Assembly (NCBI GenBank): GCA_045541305.1
Contig: JAZQIV010000118.1
Location: 1 to 58,494, forward strand
From: RGIG3009 sp045541305
GTDB taxonomy: Bacteria; Bacillota; Clostridia; Oscillospirales; Acutalibacteraceae
Reading direction: 5' to 3'
DNA: 58,494 nucleotides
The position numbers and the translations under genes are program-made. Shown here piece after piece: positions 26,382-34,369 of the stretch. The notes beneath the pieces were generated by a model. It was not told the DNA's origin and did no database searches. It saw only the letters and a list, made by a program, of their open reading frames with translations. The first letter of the stretch is position 1. Each line of letters opens with the position of its first letter.

Positions 26382-26837
26382 TTACCACGCACCCGGGAAA
26401 TACCCGTCACTTTGTTTTGTGGTACTTGCCGTGGTAGTCGTAGAAGATGTGGTCTGCGTATCCGTTTTATTCGTAACCGTACTACTGCTTTTGGCGGTAG
26501 TTGTGGTTGTTTTCTGCGAGAATTCACCACGACCCCCTTCGTCCGGCTGCAGATCCAGCCAATTATCCGGCGCCTGAATCTGTGCCGACAAGGTTGTGGT
26601 TGCACCACCGGTGGTAGTGGTTTTATCGTTTGTCGTGCCGCCGCTTTGACCGGCATTCGTTGCCGCACCCTCCTGCGCACCCGTCGTACTGCCATCGGCG
26701 GCTGGTGCGGTCGTCGTAGTGGTTGTGGTAGTAGAGGTAGCGGTGTCGCCGGGGTGACGGCTGCACGCAGCAGCCGTCGCCACCATGACAACACAAACAA
26801 CGAGGAGCACGAACATACGCGAAATAAGCCGTGTCAT
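26382..26837 (-). CDS. Thr-rich low-complexity lipoprotein
   Basis: A 151-residue predicted lipoprotein with signal peptide and lipobox ATAAAC (Cys about residue 25). The rest is almost entirely Thr, Ser, Gly and Ala runs (ATSTTTTTTTTAP, TTSSTTTTASTTK) around one short ordered segment, QAPDNWLDLQPDEGGRGEF. No domain is recognisable. Thr-rich stalks of this sort are often O-glycosylated (inference). It starts at the ATG at 26837, with AAGGAT upstream. It lies 22 bp downstream of a 36-residue peptide gene and upstream of the LPXTG protein, in the same operon. Confidence 0.7.
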   Translation of the reverse strand: MTRLISRMFVLLVVCVVMVATAAACSRHPGDTATSTTTTTTTTAPAADGSTTGAQEGAATNAGQSGGTTNDKTTTTGGATTTLSAQIQAPDNWLDLQPDEGGRGEFSQKTTTTTAKSSSTVTNKTDTQTTSSTTTTASTTKQSDGYFPGAW

Positions 26838-26859
26838 GTTCGTCACATCCTTTTAAAAC

Positions 26860-26970
26860 CTATTCTTCATCCGGGACCAAGTCGCCCCATTGACTAACGT
26901 TAACTTCACTGCAAAGGGGTTCTTTGTAACCGACGTGTTCCGCGGTCGGGGCAACATAATTCTTTTTCAT
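26860..26970 (-). CDS. 36-residue peptide, copy 1 of a paralogous pair
   Basis: A short gene of 36 codons with an AAGGGGAA ribosome site upstream of the ATG at 26970. The peptide begins MKKNYVAPTAEH and ends VSQWGDLVPDEE. It has one Cys at position 20, one Trp at position 28 and an acidic tail. It matches copy 2 (29287-29397) at 19 of 36 positions with no gaps, including the Y-x-A-P and EH near the start, L-C in the middle and QW-x-DLV-x-DEE at the end. No signal peptide and no transmembrane helix. It lies 19 bp after the secreted protein gene and 22 bp before the Thr-rich lipoprotein. The function is unknown. Confidence 0.75.
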   Translation of the reverse strand: MKKNYVAPTAEHVGYKEPLCSEVNVSQWGDLVPDEE

Positions 26971-26989
26971 AATCACAGTTCCCCTTTCC

Positions 26990-29005
26990 TTATGCGTTTG
27001 CTTGTGCATCGGCAATCTCGGCAACTGCAGTCTGGTTTGCACTGATAAACTCGTACAAGTCAGCATAGGTGACGTCGGTCTTCGAAGTGGCAACAGCAGC
27101 CATTTCTGATTTATAGTCTGCATCCACTTTGGCAGTATATTTCAAAGTTGCTGCCAAAGTGCCGGCTTCTTCCGCTTTGAGAATGGCAGTCGCAATGGAA
27201 CGTGCCACACTCCACACGGAACGCACACACATGTTACCGTACACGATTTCTTGGTTACCCGCGGCATCTTCATACAACATGAAAGTACGCGCCGCAAACT
27301 TAACACCGGGATACACGGTGGCAGAATTGCTGAGTTCCACGTTGAGCGCCGCACCGGCAACAGGAGCAACCTCCGCTGCATCGTTTGCAGCTGTGGCTAC
27401 ATATTGGTTACCGTATACAAGCTGTGCATCGGCCTTGGCGTTGGTACTGCCACTGATAGGCAGGTACTGATACGGAATAACCAGCGTGCCGTACTCTTTC
27501 AGTGTATACCCGTCCGAAACAGTCAGGTCAGCCGGCAGGTTAGACACAAATTTCATGTCAAAACCGTTGGTGGGATCCACCAGAACAGTGGCACCGTCCG
27601 TTTTCGGAGCAACCGAAACTTCGTTGGCGGTTTCACCAAACACCTGAATTTCGGACAAATGTAACGAACCGTTGACATACGCACCGCCCGGCAAACGGTT
27701 GGCCGCATTATCATAATAATCCGAAGCCGTGGCCGACGTATCGTTTAAGTTACCGGGATCGGTGGCAAGCTTGTTAAAGACAACCGCCAGATAACGCACA
27801 GCAGTTGTTTCATCCAACACCGTGATTGCTGCCGGATGTTGTTGATTGCTTGTATAACGACCGATCACGTTGCCAACCTCCAGCAACGCATCGATATTGG
27901 ACACCGTGGCGGAACCATAAACCGAATAATCATACACCGACGTATTCGCAGATCTGGTATAAACGATCATCGAATCCAGCGATTTCAGTTCGCCCAAATC
28001 GATCCAATGAACCAAACGGTAACCGGCTTTGCCGTCCAATCCCCATTCTTTCCAAGCATAGGTAGACGTATCACCGTCCACGAGCTTATCGTCGTACTGA
28101 TTATCTTCTATCGTTAATTTGGTATAATGATCCACTGCAGTTCCGTAGGTTGTCGGATAGTTAAGATCCCATAATTTGGCACCGGTAGGATTGGGAACAG
28201 CATAAGATTTAAATGACTGTGTGCCAGCTGTCACCTTCTCGGGTGTCAGCAGGTTGACGGGTGCCTCACCAAACACTTCCAATTCAGTAAAGTTTTGTTG
28301 AGAACGAGAGCCATCGGCGGCACCGGGCAACGGATCTCCACCGAATTTACCGGCATAGTCGGGATCGTTTGCGTTACCATAGTCGGTATACATCTTATTG
28401 ACAACGATCATAAGATACCGCGCGTAAGTGCCGGCGGGCAGTTTCAAGAAAGAATCTTTGGAAATTTCGGTTGACTTATAATGGCCAATCTTATTTTCCT
28501 CGGTCAACATGGCGGTTGCAGCAACCGAACAGTTATAATCGGTGGAACAATCGTTAACCGCAGTTGACGAACCGTAGACGGAAAAATCGTACACACCGTG
28601 TTTAGACGAAGTGTTGTACAGGTTGATATCCGTCAAATTGTACACCGCACCAAGATCCATCCAGAACAACTTACGCGTAACTGTGGAAATGTCGGTAGTA
28701 GATCCGTTAGCGAGAGCATAACCATAGGCAGCTTCGCCAGTGTTCCCATCACAAAGCTTGGAGGGATACAAGCTTTTGTTATACCAAGACCAGGTCACAG
28801 TACCGTAGTTATAGGTATCGTCCCAAATCAAGCCGTCGGGCACAGAAACGCCCATATACTGGAACTTTGTAGCCGTAGAAACTAAGTTGGTTGGGGTTGC
28901 GGTGTCTTCGGCTGAAACACCAAGCGAGCAAACGAGGGTCAACATGAGGGTCAACACGCTGAGGATGCTTAAGAACTTTTTGCTGTGTTTTTGCAAAGAT
29001 CTCAT
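26990..29005 (-). CDS. Secreted discoidin-like surface protein without wall anchor
   Basis: A 671-residue exported protein. The signal peptide is about residues 1-32 (FLSILSVLTLMLTLVCSLG). Two galactose-binding-like modules (about 40-245 and 250-460) carry DLGAVYNLTDINLYNTS, YDFSVYGSS, DLGELKSLDSMIVYT and VRYLAVVFNKLATDPGN. Residues 470-670 are a separate beta/alpha domain (CVRSVWSVARSIATAIL, then an Ala-rich helical end). There is no LPXTG or C-terminal membrane helix. It is probably a glycan-binding protein that is free or held by another partner. The ATG at 29005 is chosen over a GTG at 29017 that sits on the ribosome site. 36-residue peptide genes flank it on both sides. Confidence 0.8.
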   Translation of the reverse strand: MRSLQKHSKKFLSILSVLTLMLTLVCSLGVSAEDTATPTNLVSTATKFQYMGVSVPDGLIWDDTYNYGTVTWSWYNKSLYPSKLCDGNTGEAAYGYALANGSTTDISTVTRKLFWMDLGAVYNLTDINLYNTSSKHGVYDFSVYGSSTAVNDCSTDYNCSVAATAMLTEENKIGHYKSTEISKDSFLKLPAGTYARYLMIVVNKMYTDYGNANDPDYAGKFGGDPLPGAADGSRSQQNFTELEVFGEAPVNLLTPEKVTAGTQSFKSYAVPNPTGAKLWDLNYPTTYGTAVDHYTKLTIEDNQYDDKLVDGDTSTYAWKEWGLDGKAGYRLVHWIDLGELKSLDSMIVYTRSANTSVYDYSVYGSATVSNIDALLEVGNVIGRYTSNQQHPAAITVLDETTAVRYLAVVFNKLATDPGNLNDTSATASDYYDNAANRLPGGAYVNGSLHLSEIQVFGETANEVSVAPKTDGATVLVDPTNGFDMKFVSNLPADLTVSDGYTLKEYGTLVIPYQYLPISGSTNAKADAQLVYGNQYVATAANDAAEVAPVAGAALNVELSNSATVYPGVKFAARTFMLYEDAAGNQEIVYGNMCVRSVWSVARSIATAILKAEEAGTLAATLKYTAKVDADYKSEMAAVATSKTDVTYADLYEFISANQTAVAEIADAQANA

Positions 29006-29212
29006 AAAAGCCTTCACTCCTTTTCTTTATATCTATGTCAAACGCACGTTCTCGGTTGATACGCTCACCCTCAGCCGAAATAGTGAGCGCTAAACCGATA
29101 CCGTTTAATGCGCATAATAAAGTGAGTCATAAGCACACGTGTGTGCCGAAATTGTTATGCGTATCTAAATTATAGTAAAAATTGCAATTGTTTGCATTGG
29201 TAAATGCAGGGA

Positions 29213-29269
29213 ATCGCCGTACATTGTCCGGCTTAACGGGGTAAATCACCCCCGACAACAAGCGGCGAT
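29213..29269 (-). ncRNA. Nested hairpin leader structure (candidate)
   Basis: Three nested stems occur in the 281-bp gap between peptide copy 2 and the secreted protein. They are ATCGCCG/CGGCGAT (29213-29219 with 29263-29269), TTGTC/GACAA (29224-29228 with 29254-29258) and GGGGT/ACCCC (29238-29242 with 29248-29252). No T-run follows. It could be a structured leader, a processing site or an mRNA-stabilising element. No known riboswitch is recognised. Confidence 0.35.
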
Positions 29270-29286
29270 ACCGTTTTTCGATTGTT

Positions 29287-29397
29287 TTACTCTTCGTCTG
29301 TAACGAGGTCATCCCACTGCGTGACCGAAATAGAAGTGCAGAGATCTTCCCAAAGTTCAATGTGTTCGATAACCGGTGCTGAATAACGTTGTTTCAT
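29287..29397 (-). CDS. 36-residue peptide, copy 2 of a paralogous pair
   Basis: 36 codons with AAGGGGAG eight bases or so before the ATG at 29397. The peptide begins MKQRYSAPVIEH and ends VTQWDDLVTDEE, with single Cys20 and two Trp (16 and 28). It is 19/36 identical to copy 1, ungapped and of the same length. It lies 36 bp downstream of the GH78 gene and about 280 bp upstream of the secreted discoidin-like protein. No secretion signal is visible, and no RiPP-modifying enzyme is seen nearby. The function is unknown; equal lengths, conserved ends and good ribosome sites argue that both copies are real genes. Confidence 0.75.
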   Translation of the reverse strand: MKQRYSAPVIEHIELWEDLCTSISVTQWDDLVTDEE

Positions 29398-29433
29398 GGT
29401 TATTCTCCCCTTTCGTTTGCAATGACAATAGTC

Positions 29434-31764
29434 TTAAAGTGTGGATGTCATAAGCGAGTACGTAATGGTCCCTGCTGTAAAGTCAAAGGACTTCACGCCG
29501 TTTTCTGCTCGATAACCGTGTGGGACAATAAACGTGCCGTGCGCTTTTGGCGGGACGGTTACGGTGTATGTAACACCGTCGTCTGTTGTTCGATGCCATT
29601 CGGCGGTAAGCGTGCCGGTGGGTAGGATATATTCGGCTTTGGCGAACGTCAGCGATTCCGCAATAGCGGGCGAGAGTTCCAGTTCAAACCGATCACGCAG
29701 GTGTGGATTGGGTTTGATGCCGACAAGCTGTTGGATGAAGAAGCTGATAATATCGCCCCAAAAATGGTGGTTTTGGGATTGACGTTCAATGCCTTCGGTT
29801 TCAAAGATCTCACGCAAGGTGGTGTCATCCCCCAAAAGCCATTGACCGTACGAGGGACCATCGGGCCGGGTAATCATGTGAAGCGCCAAATCGGTTTTGC
29901 CGTACTGCGCAAGCAAGTGGAACAGGTGGCGAGCACCCAGTACACCGCACAGCAGATGATCATCTGCTTGATGAATGAACTCCAACAAACGATCAAACGC
30001 CGTTTGCATTTCATCCGGTTCAAAAATGTTGTACACCATCGACAAAACCTGGCCGGTTTGGCAATTACCGATCGCCGTGCAGGTTTTGGAATCGATGAGA
30101 TGCTCACGGATCGCTGCACGTAATTCATCGGCTAACCGATCAGCAAAAGCGGCTTTTTCCTCTTCACCGATCACGCGGAACAGAAACGCCGCTTTGCGCG
30201 CCATATCTAAGGTAGTGGCACTATCGGTAAATTCCAGCGGGGATAAGAATTTTTGGTCAGGGCAAAGCGGTTGCACCCAATCGCCCAAGCCAACCGCCAG
30301 CAAACCGCGATGGTCACGGCGCCCGGCGATATAATGCAAATACCGATCAATGGTATCCGCACACTCGGTGATGATACCGGAATCTCCGGTATAGCGATAA
30401 CAATAATACGGAACGATAATACACACACAATCCCATGCGGGGCCGTTCCCCCACGCAAACCCCCAGCCACCGGTTGGAACGATGCCGGGTAATGCGCCAT
30501 CCTCACGCTGCGCTTTGCACACGTTGCGCAGCCATTCGCGAAAAGCGTTCTCGGCCGTCATGGTGAGTAACATGTGTTCGGAGGACAACGCAGCATCAGC
30601 GGTCCAGCCATTTTTCTCACGCTGCGGGCAATCGGTCGGTATATACAGGAAATTGGAACGATCCGACCGACGCGTCATATCAAACAAGCGATTTAACCGT
30701 TCGTCCGAGCACGTAAAGGTGGCGCGATCTTGCATATCACAGCTCATGACGCGATACGTGAGAAGCTTAGGCGTTGCCTGTTCGGGTGTGATACCTTCCA
30801 CCAACACGTAACGAAAACCGTGGTAAGTGAACGGCGGGATGTACTCTTCTTCCCCGTCGCCTTTTAGCGTATAGCGATCCATTTGCGGATAAACAAAATG
30901 CCATGTGCGCTCGGGTGCCACGTTTAGGGTGGTGCGGGTCGTCGGGTAACCGTCCACAACCAGTTCCATAAAACGCAACGTGACGACTTGGCCGCGTTTA
31001 CCGCGGATTTTCAACCGACAAACGCCGGTATTGTTTTCACCAAAATCGTACAACCACGTATCGCGCACGCGGGTTTCCTCAATGGGATCGCGATACGCGA
31101 GGGTGGTACCGCAGCAGAAGCAAAAATCATCGTAATGTGTAATCGAGGTTGGCTGCAGTTCACGGTACACAACAACCGGTTCCGCTTCACACAACCGCTT
31201 TTCGCCTTTCGGTGCATCGGCGGGTGTAGCATGATCCCAAGCGGAATCATCAAAATACGGCAACGCCCAACCATCGATCTCCTGTGTGGCGTCGTAAAAA
31301 GTGCCAATGCGAATATCGTCAAACGTGATCGGTGAGGACGCAACACGAAAGCTCTCATCCGCAGCGAACAGCTCCTTACCATCGGCTACCACCGACATTG
31401 CCATTCGCAACGGGCCGCGCCATGCGGCTTTGTCAAAATTCCAAACCTTACCGCCGAAGGGATTGAAAAATCCGTTACCTAGCATAACGCCGACAGCGTT
31501 TTTGCCGATGGTTAAATAGGCGGTGATGTCGTAGGAATCGTAGTAAGCAATATCATCGGGGTTGGCAATATACGGTGCAAGCGCACCTTTTGTAATGTGC
31601 TGTCCATTGACATAGAGTTCATAAAACCCTAAGCCACAGATGGTGAGTGTTGCTAAAGTCGGTACGCTTTCCAGCGTGAAGCTGCGGCGGAATAACGGCG
31701 CATTGACCGGATGGTCAAAATCGCAATACTCATCGGTTGCTTTGATGAACGAAGCGGGCAGCAT
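29434..31764 (-). CDS. Alpha-L-rhamnosidase, GH78
   Basis: A 776-residue enzyme without a signal peptide. The N-terminal beta domains have GLGFYELYVNGQ and GNGFFNPFGG; then DFGENNTGVCRLKI. The (alpha/alpha)6 catalytic domain from about residue 345 has FLYIPTDCPQREKNGWTADA, GALPGIVPTGGWGFAWGNGP and AWDCVCIIVPYYCYRYTGD. Family knowledge: GH78 inverts alpha-L-rhamnosides from rhamnogalacturonan or plant glycosides using acidic residues in these motifs. The predicted location is cytoplasmic, so it probably acts on imported oligosaccharides. It starts at the ATG at 31764 after AAAGGAGG. It lies between an oxidoreductase and the peptide/surface-protein block. Confidence 0.9.
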   Translation of the reverse strand: MLPASFIKATDEYCDFDHPVNAPLFRRSFTLESVPTLATLTICGLGFYELYVNGQHITKGALAPYIANPDDIAYYDSYDITAYLTIGKNAVGVMLGNGFFNPFGGKVWNFDKAAWRGPLRMAMSVVADGKELFAADESFRVASSPITFDDIRIGTFYDATQEIDGWALPYFDDSAWDHATPADAPKGEKRLCEAEPVVVYRELQPTSITHYDDFCFCCGTTLAYRDPIEETRVRDTWLYDFGENNTGVCRLKIRGKRGQVVTLRFMELVVDGYPTTRTTLNVAPERTWHFVYPQMDRYTLKGDGEEEYIPPFTYHGFRYVLVEGITPEQATPKLLTYRVMSCDMQDRATFTCSDERLNRLFDMTRRSDRSNFLYIPTDCPQREKNGWTADAALSSEHMLLTMTAENAFREWLRNVCKAQREDGALPGIVPTGGWGFAWGNGPAWDCVCIIVPYYCYRYTGDSGIITECADTIDRYLHYIAGRRDHRGLLAVGLGDWVQPLCPDQKFLSPLEFTDSATTLDMARKAAFLFRVIGEEEKAAFADRLADELRAAIREHLIDSKTCTAIGNCQTGQVLSMVYNIFEPDEMQTAFDRLLEFIHQADDHLLCGVLGARHLFHLLAQYGKTDLALHMITRPDGPSYGQWLLGDDTTLREIFETEGIERQSQNHHFWGDIISFFIQQLVGIKPNPHLRDRFELELSPAIAESLTFAKAEYILPTGTLTAEWHRTTDDGVTYTVTVPPKAHGTFIVPHGYRAENGVKSFDFTAGTITYSLMTSTL

Positions 31765-31800
31765 ATTGCCAACCTCCTTTCTTGTGAGTATAGAAGAAAT

Positions 31801-32658
31801 TTACACTTGCGGAAGAGGCGGGATTTTCACCCATTCGCCGGGATTCTTCATCGCCTCGAAACCGGCGGCACGAATCGCGATAACCGCAACGGTTTGGTCA
31901 TACGGTGCTTTCATATCGCCGGTACGGAAAAAATCAGCCAATTCCTTAACAAAATGCGGAAAGAAATCGGTGCACTCCGTAACATAAGCACTTGCTTTAC
32001 CGTCCGAATAATTCACAGACAAATTGAACGGACACTCCCAATCAAAATGCTGTGTAGTCGCCCAGCGATTATCGGAGAATCGAATAACCAAGCCCGGTTG
32101 TTCAGGTGTGCCAATGAACATCACCTGTTCCGGCGTTGCCCCCATAAGCGATACGATAGGCTCGATCTGGTGGATGGAATACATACCGTAAGGACCGGGG
32201 CCACGCATGCCGATCATGCGGATGTTTGAATGATCGATCGGTTTGAGTTCTGGTGCAAAACGCAAAGCGCTGGTGGAAAACATAGGGGTGTTGTGCTGTT
32301 GCGCTTTTTGAATCATGCGCGCCGCCGACTCTGCATCCGGTGCAAACGTTTTATCCACATAGGTGGGTTTCCCGCTGCGCAAAGCCGCATCACACAGTTC
32401 CTCATGCATTTCAGGGAAGCTGGGAGCAAGCACCACCAAGGCATCACTTTTTTCCACAACCTCTTCGATGCTGCCGAGTAACTCTACCCCCTGCTTCTTA
32501 GCCCACTCAGCATTTGTCTTGCTACCTTCCACCGGCGAGTCGATCTTGCCGTAGGCGTACGCCACGGTGATATCGCCATTGGTTTCATCGCGAAGCCATG
32601 TGGGAAGATTGTTTGCATGCCATTCATCAAGATAGTAATCAATAAAACCGATTTTCAC
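31801..32658 (-). CDS. Gfo/Idh/MocA-like oxidoreductase
   Basis: A 285-residue protein related to NAD(P)-dependent sugar dehydrogenases. The Rossmann-like N-terminus MKIGFIDYYLDEWHANN lacks a clear GxGxxG. SDALVVLAPSF and KPTYVDKTFA correspond to the conserved second half of the cofactor domain (the E-K-P region), and a shortened C-terminal domain follows. Its substrate is unknown. The start is GTG at 32658, with AGAGG upstream; an earlier in-frame GTG at 32679 is possible. It is paired with a TIM-barrel isomerase whose stop is 22 bp away, a common dehydrogenase/isomerase pairing in sugar operons. Confidence 0.78.
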   Translation of the reverse strand: MKIGFIDYYLDEWHANNLPTWLRDETNGDITVAYAYGKIDSPVEGSKTNAEWAKKQGVELLGSIEEVVEKSDALVVLAPSFPEMHEELCDAALRSGKPTYVDKTFAPDAESAARMIQKAQQHNTPMFSTSALRFAPELKPIDHSNIRMIGMRGPGPYGMYSIHQIEPIVSLMGATPEQVMFIGTPEQPGLVIRFSDNRWATTQHFDWECPFNLSVNYSDGKASAYVTECTDFFPHFVKELADFFRTGDMKAPYDQTVAVIAIRAAGFEAMKNPGEWVKIPPLPQV

Positions 32659-32680
32659 GTTTTCTGTGCCTCTTTTCACA

Positions 32681-33511
32681 TTAGTCCATAGCGGACAACA
32701 GGGATTCAAAATAGGCTTTTGCCTTCAAAATATCTTGGATTTGCTGATCGCCGGTAATCTCACGTTCGATGATAATATAGCGATCATAACCGATCTTGCG
32801 CAGGTTGCACAGCAAGGTTTTGAAGTCCACCATACCCTCGCCTACCGGCTTCTCATCACCGAGTTTATAGGGATCGGTAGGCGGCATACCATCTTTGCCG
32901 TGCATGTTACGCACATATTGCCCGAACGTGTATACAGCGTCCACAGGATTGCCGTAACCGTACATCAGAATATTTGCAGGATCCAAATTGATAAATACAT
33001 TATCGTGCCCGAGCTCACGGATCAAGCGGAGTAAGGTAACCGGCGATTCACCACCGGTTTCCAACAAAACGTTAACACCGCGTTTTTGACAATGGGTTGC
33101 CAACAGATGCAATGTGGTTTTGAGAAGCCCGTACTCCGGTGCAAACGGATTGTTCGGTACAAACCCCGCATGGATCACCATATCCGTGATGCCCAGCCAA
33201 CTCACAAAGTCGGCGGCTTGGTACAGATAATTCAAACGCGATTCGCGATGAATCGGCACGTTCAAACCGGAGGTGTAAAAGCCATGGTAGTTATCCCACA
33301 CGGTATCTTCATCGTGATACCCACAAAACTGTGCGGTAATCTCAACACCGTACTGATCGGCGGCCAGGCGAATACGCTGAGCATCCTCTTTGGTATATAC
33401 CGCCGGCTTAAAAACCAACTGACAAGCGGCAAAGCCCATTTCGGACAGTTGTTTGAATTTTTCCTCACACGCGTTGATTTCGGTCACGCGTAACAAAATC
33501 CCCAGTTTCAT
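32681..33511 (-). CDS. Sugar phosphate isomerase/epimerase-like TIM-barrel protein
   Basis: A 276-residue AP-endonuclease-2 superfamily protein: MGFAACQLVF, VEITAQFCGYHDED, ITDMVIHAGFVPNN, GVNVLLETGGES and NVFINLDPANILMYGYGNP. GEGMVDFKTLLCNLRKIGY and YIIIEREITGDQQ close the barrel. The pattern His/Glu/Asp/His/Glu around strand ends fits the divalent-metal site of xylose-isomerase-like epimerases. The substrate is not deducible, but it lies between nagB and a Gfo/Idh dehydrogenase, so a sugar or sugar-derived acid is likely. It is 11 bp from nagB. Confidence 0.82.
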   Translation of the reverse strand: MKLGILLRVTEINACEEKFKQLSEMGFAACQLVFKPAVYTKEDAQRIRLAADQYGVEITAQFCGYHDEDTVWDNYHGFYTSGLNVPIHRESRLNYLYQAADFVSWLGITDMVIHAGFVPNNPFAPEYGLLKTTLHLLATHCQKRGVNVLLETGGESPVTLLRLIRELGHDNVFINLDPANILMYGYGNPVDAVYTFGQYVRNMHGKDGMPPTDPYKLGDEKPVGEGMVDFKTLLCNLRKIGYDRYIIIEREITGDQQIQDILKAKAYFESLLSAMD

Positions 33512-33522
33512 ACAGCAACCTC

Positions 33523-34341
33523 TTACAGCATGGTTTCCAACAGCTGGCGGGTAATGACCATCTCACTGTCCGGATGATGTTGCAAGAAGGAAGCAGGCGC
33601 CAAGCGCGTTGCGGGTTCTAAAGCAATCTTGCGCATAATACCCCACTGCCAATCGCAGTACAGATAGACCTTGAATTTTTTGGCCGCCAGCAGCTGACGC
33701 ATGCCCATGGTGATGCAGCGTTTCGGCATGACATCCAGCGCACCAAAGATTTTGCGAGAACCGTTGTTCACAATGGTGTCTTTCGAAAGATCCAAGCAAC
33801 GGGTACCGATGGATTCGTATTCCGCATCGGTAATCGGATCGGAAGCTTCCGGCGGTTCATTAAAAGCAATATGGCCGTTAATGCCAACACCCGTCAAGCA
33901 GCAATCCGCAGGTCCCAGACGCTCAATCAGCGCATCGAACTCTTTTTCCTTGCCCGGCATCGGGAACAAGTGTTGTTCATCCGGCATGCGAAGTTCGGGT
34001 TTGATCTGCGAAAATACGTTTCGCTCCATATAGCCAACAAAACTGAGCGGGCTGTCCGGTGAGATCGCCTGATCGTCATCGGTCAAGTATTCGTCCATAT
34101 TGATCATCCAAACGTTTTTGAGACTGATGTTGCGCTCGTTCACTTTTTTGACAAACAACGGATATTGTGCAACCGGGCCAACCGGACAGATGATGAAGGT
34201 CTGTTTACCCTCGTTTTTCACGATCGTATCCACCATAATCTCGGCAATCTCTTCATACATGTCCGCCTCGTCCATCACACGGACAGGAATACGACTATTT
34301 TTCAAAAACTCTTCAGGAGAGCAGTAATATGTGTTATTCAT
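33523..34341 (-). CDS. nagB: Glucosamine-6-phosphate deaminase (NagB family)
   Basis: A 272-residue NagB-type enzyme converting glucosamine-6-phosphate to fructose-6-phosphate and ammonia. Motifs: VWMINMDEYL (Asp72-like base in NMDEY, about residue 80) and LTGVGINGHIAFNEPPEAS (His and Glu of the catalytic set; the preceding position is Asn, as I recall for many Firmicute NagB, instead of the Asp of E. coli). ITMGMRQLLAAKKFKVYLYC follows. The C-terminal lid is short. It follows nagA in the operon, giving the NagA-NagB two-step amino-sugar route. Confidence 0.85.
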   Translation of the reverse strand: MNNTYYCSPEEFLKNSRIPVRVMDEADMYEEIAEIMVDTIVKNEGKQTFIICPVGPVAQYPLFVKKVNERNISLKNVWMINMDEYLTDDDQAISPDSPLSFVGYMERNVFSQIKPELRMPDEQHLFPMPGKEKEFDALIERLGPADCCLTGVGINGHIAFNEPPEASDPITDAEYESIGTRCLDLSKDTIVNNGSRKIFGALDVMPKRCITMGMRQLLAAKKFKVYLYCDWQWGIMRKIALEPATRLAPASFLQHHPDSEMVITRQLLETML

Positions 34342-34369
34342 GTGACGTTACCTCCGTTTCCAGACACGA

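Noticed and set aside
29169..29174. TATAAT as promoter of the secreted protein
   Set aside because: At 17-bp spacing the -35 would be ATGCAA, and no extended -10 TG is present; too weak to list.
33523..34341. Asn instead of Asp in the NagB active-site motif (GINGHIAFNEP)
   Set aside because: E. coli has Asp there, but Asn at this position is, as far as I recall, common in Firmicute NagB enzymes, so it is not evidence of a dead enzyme.
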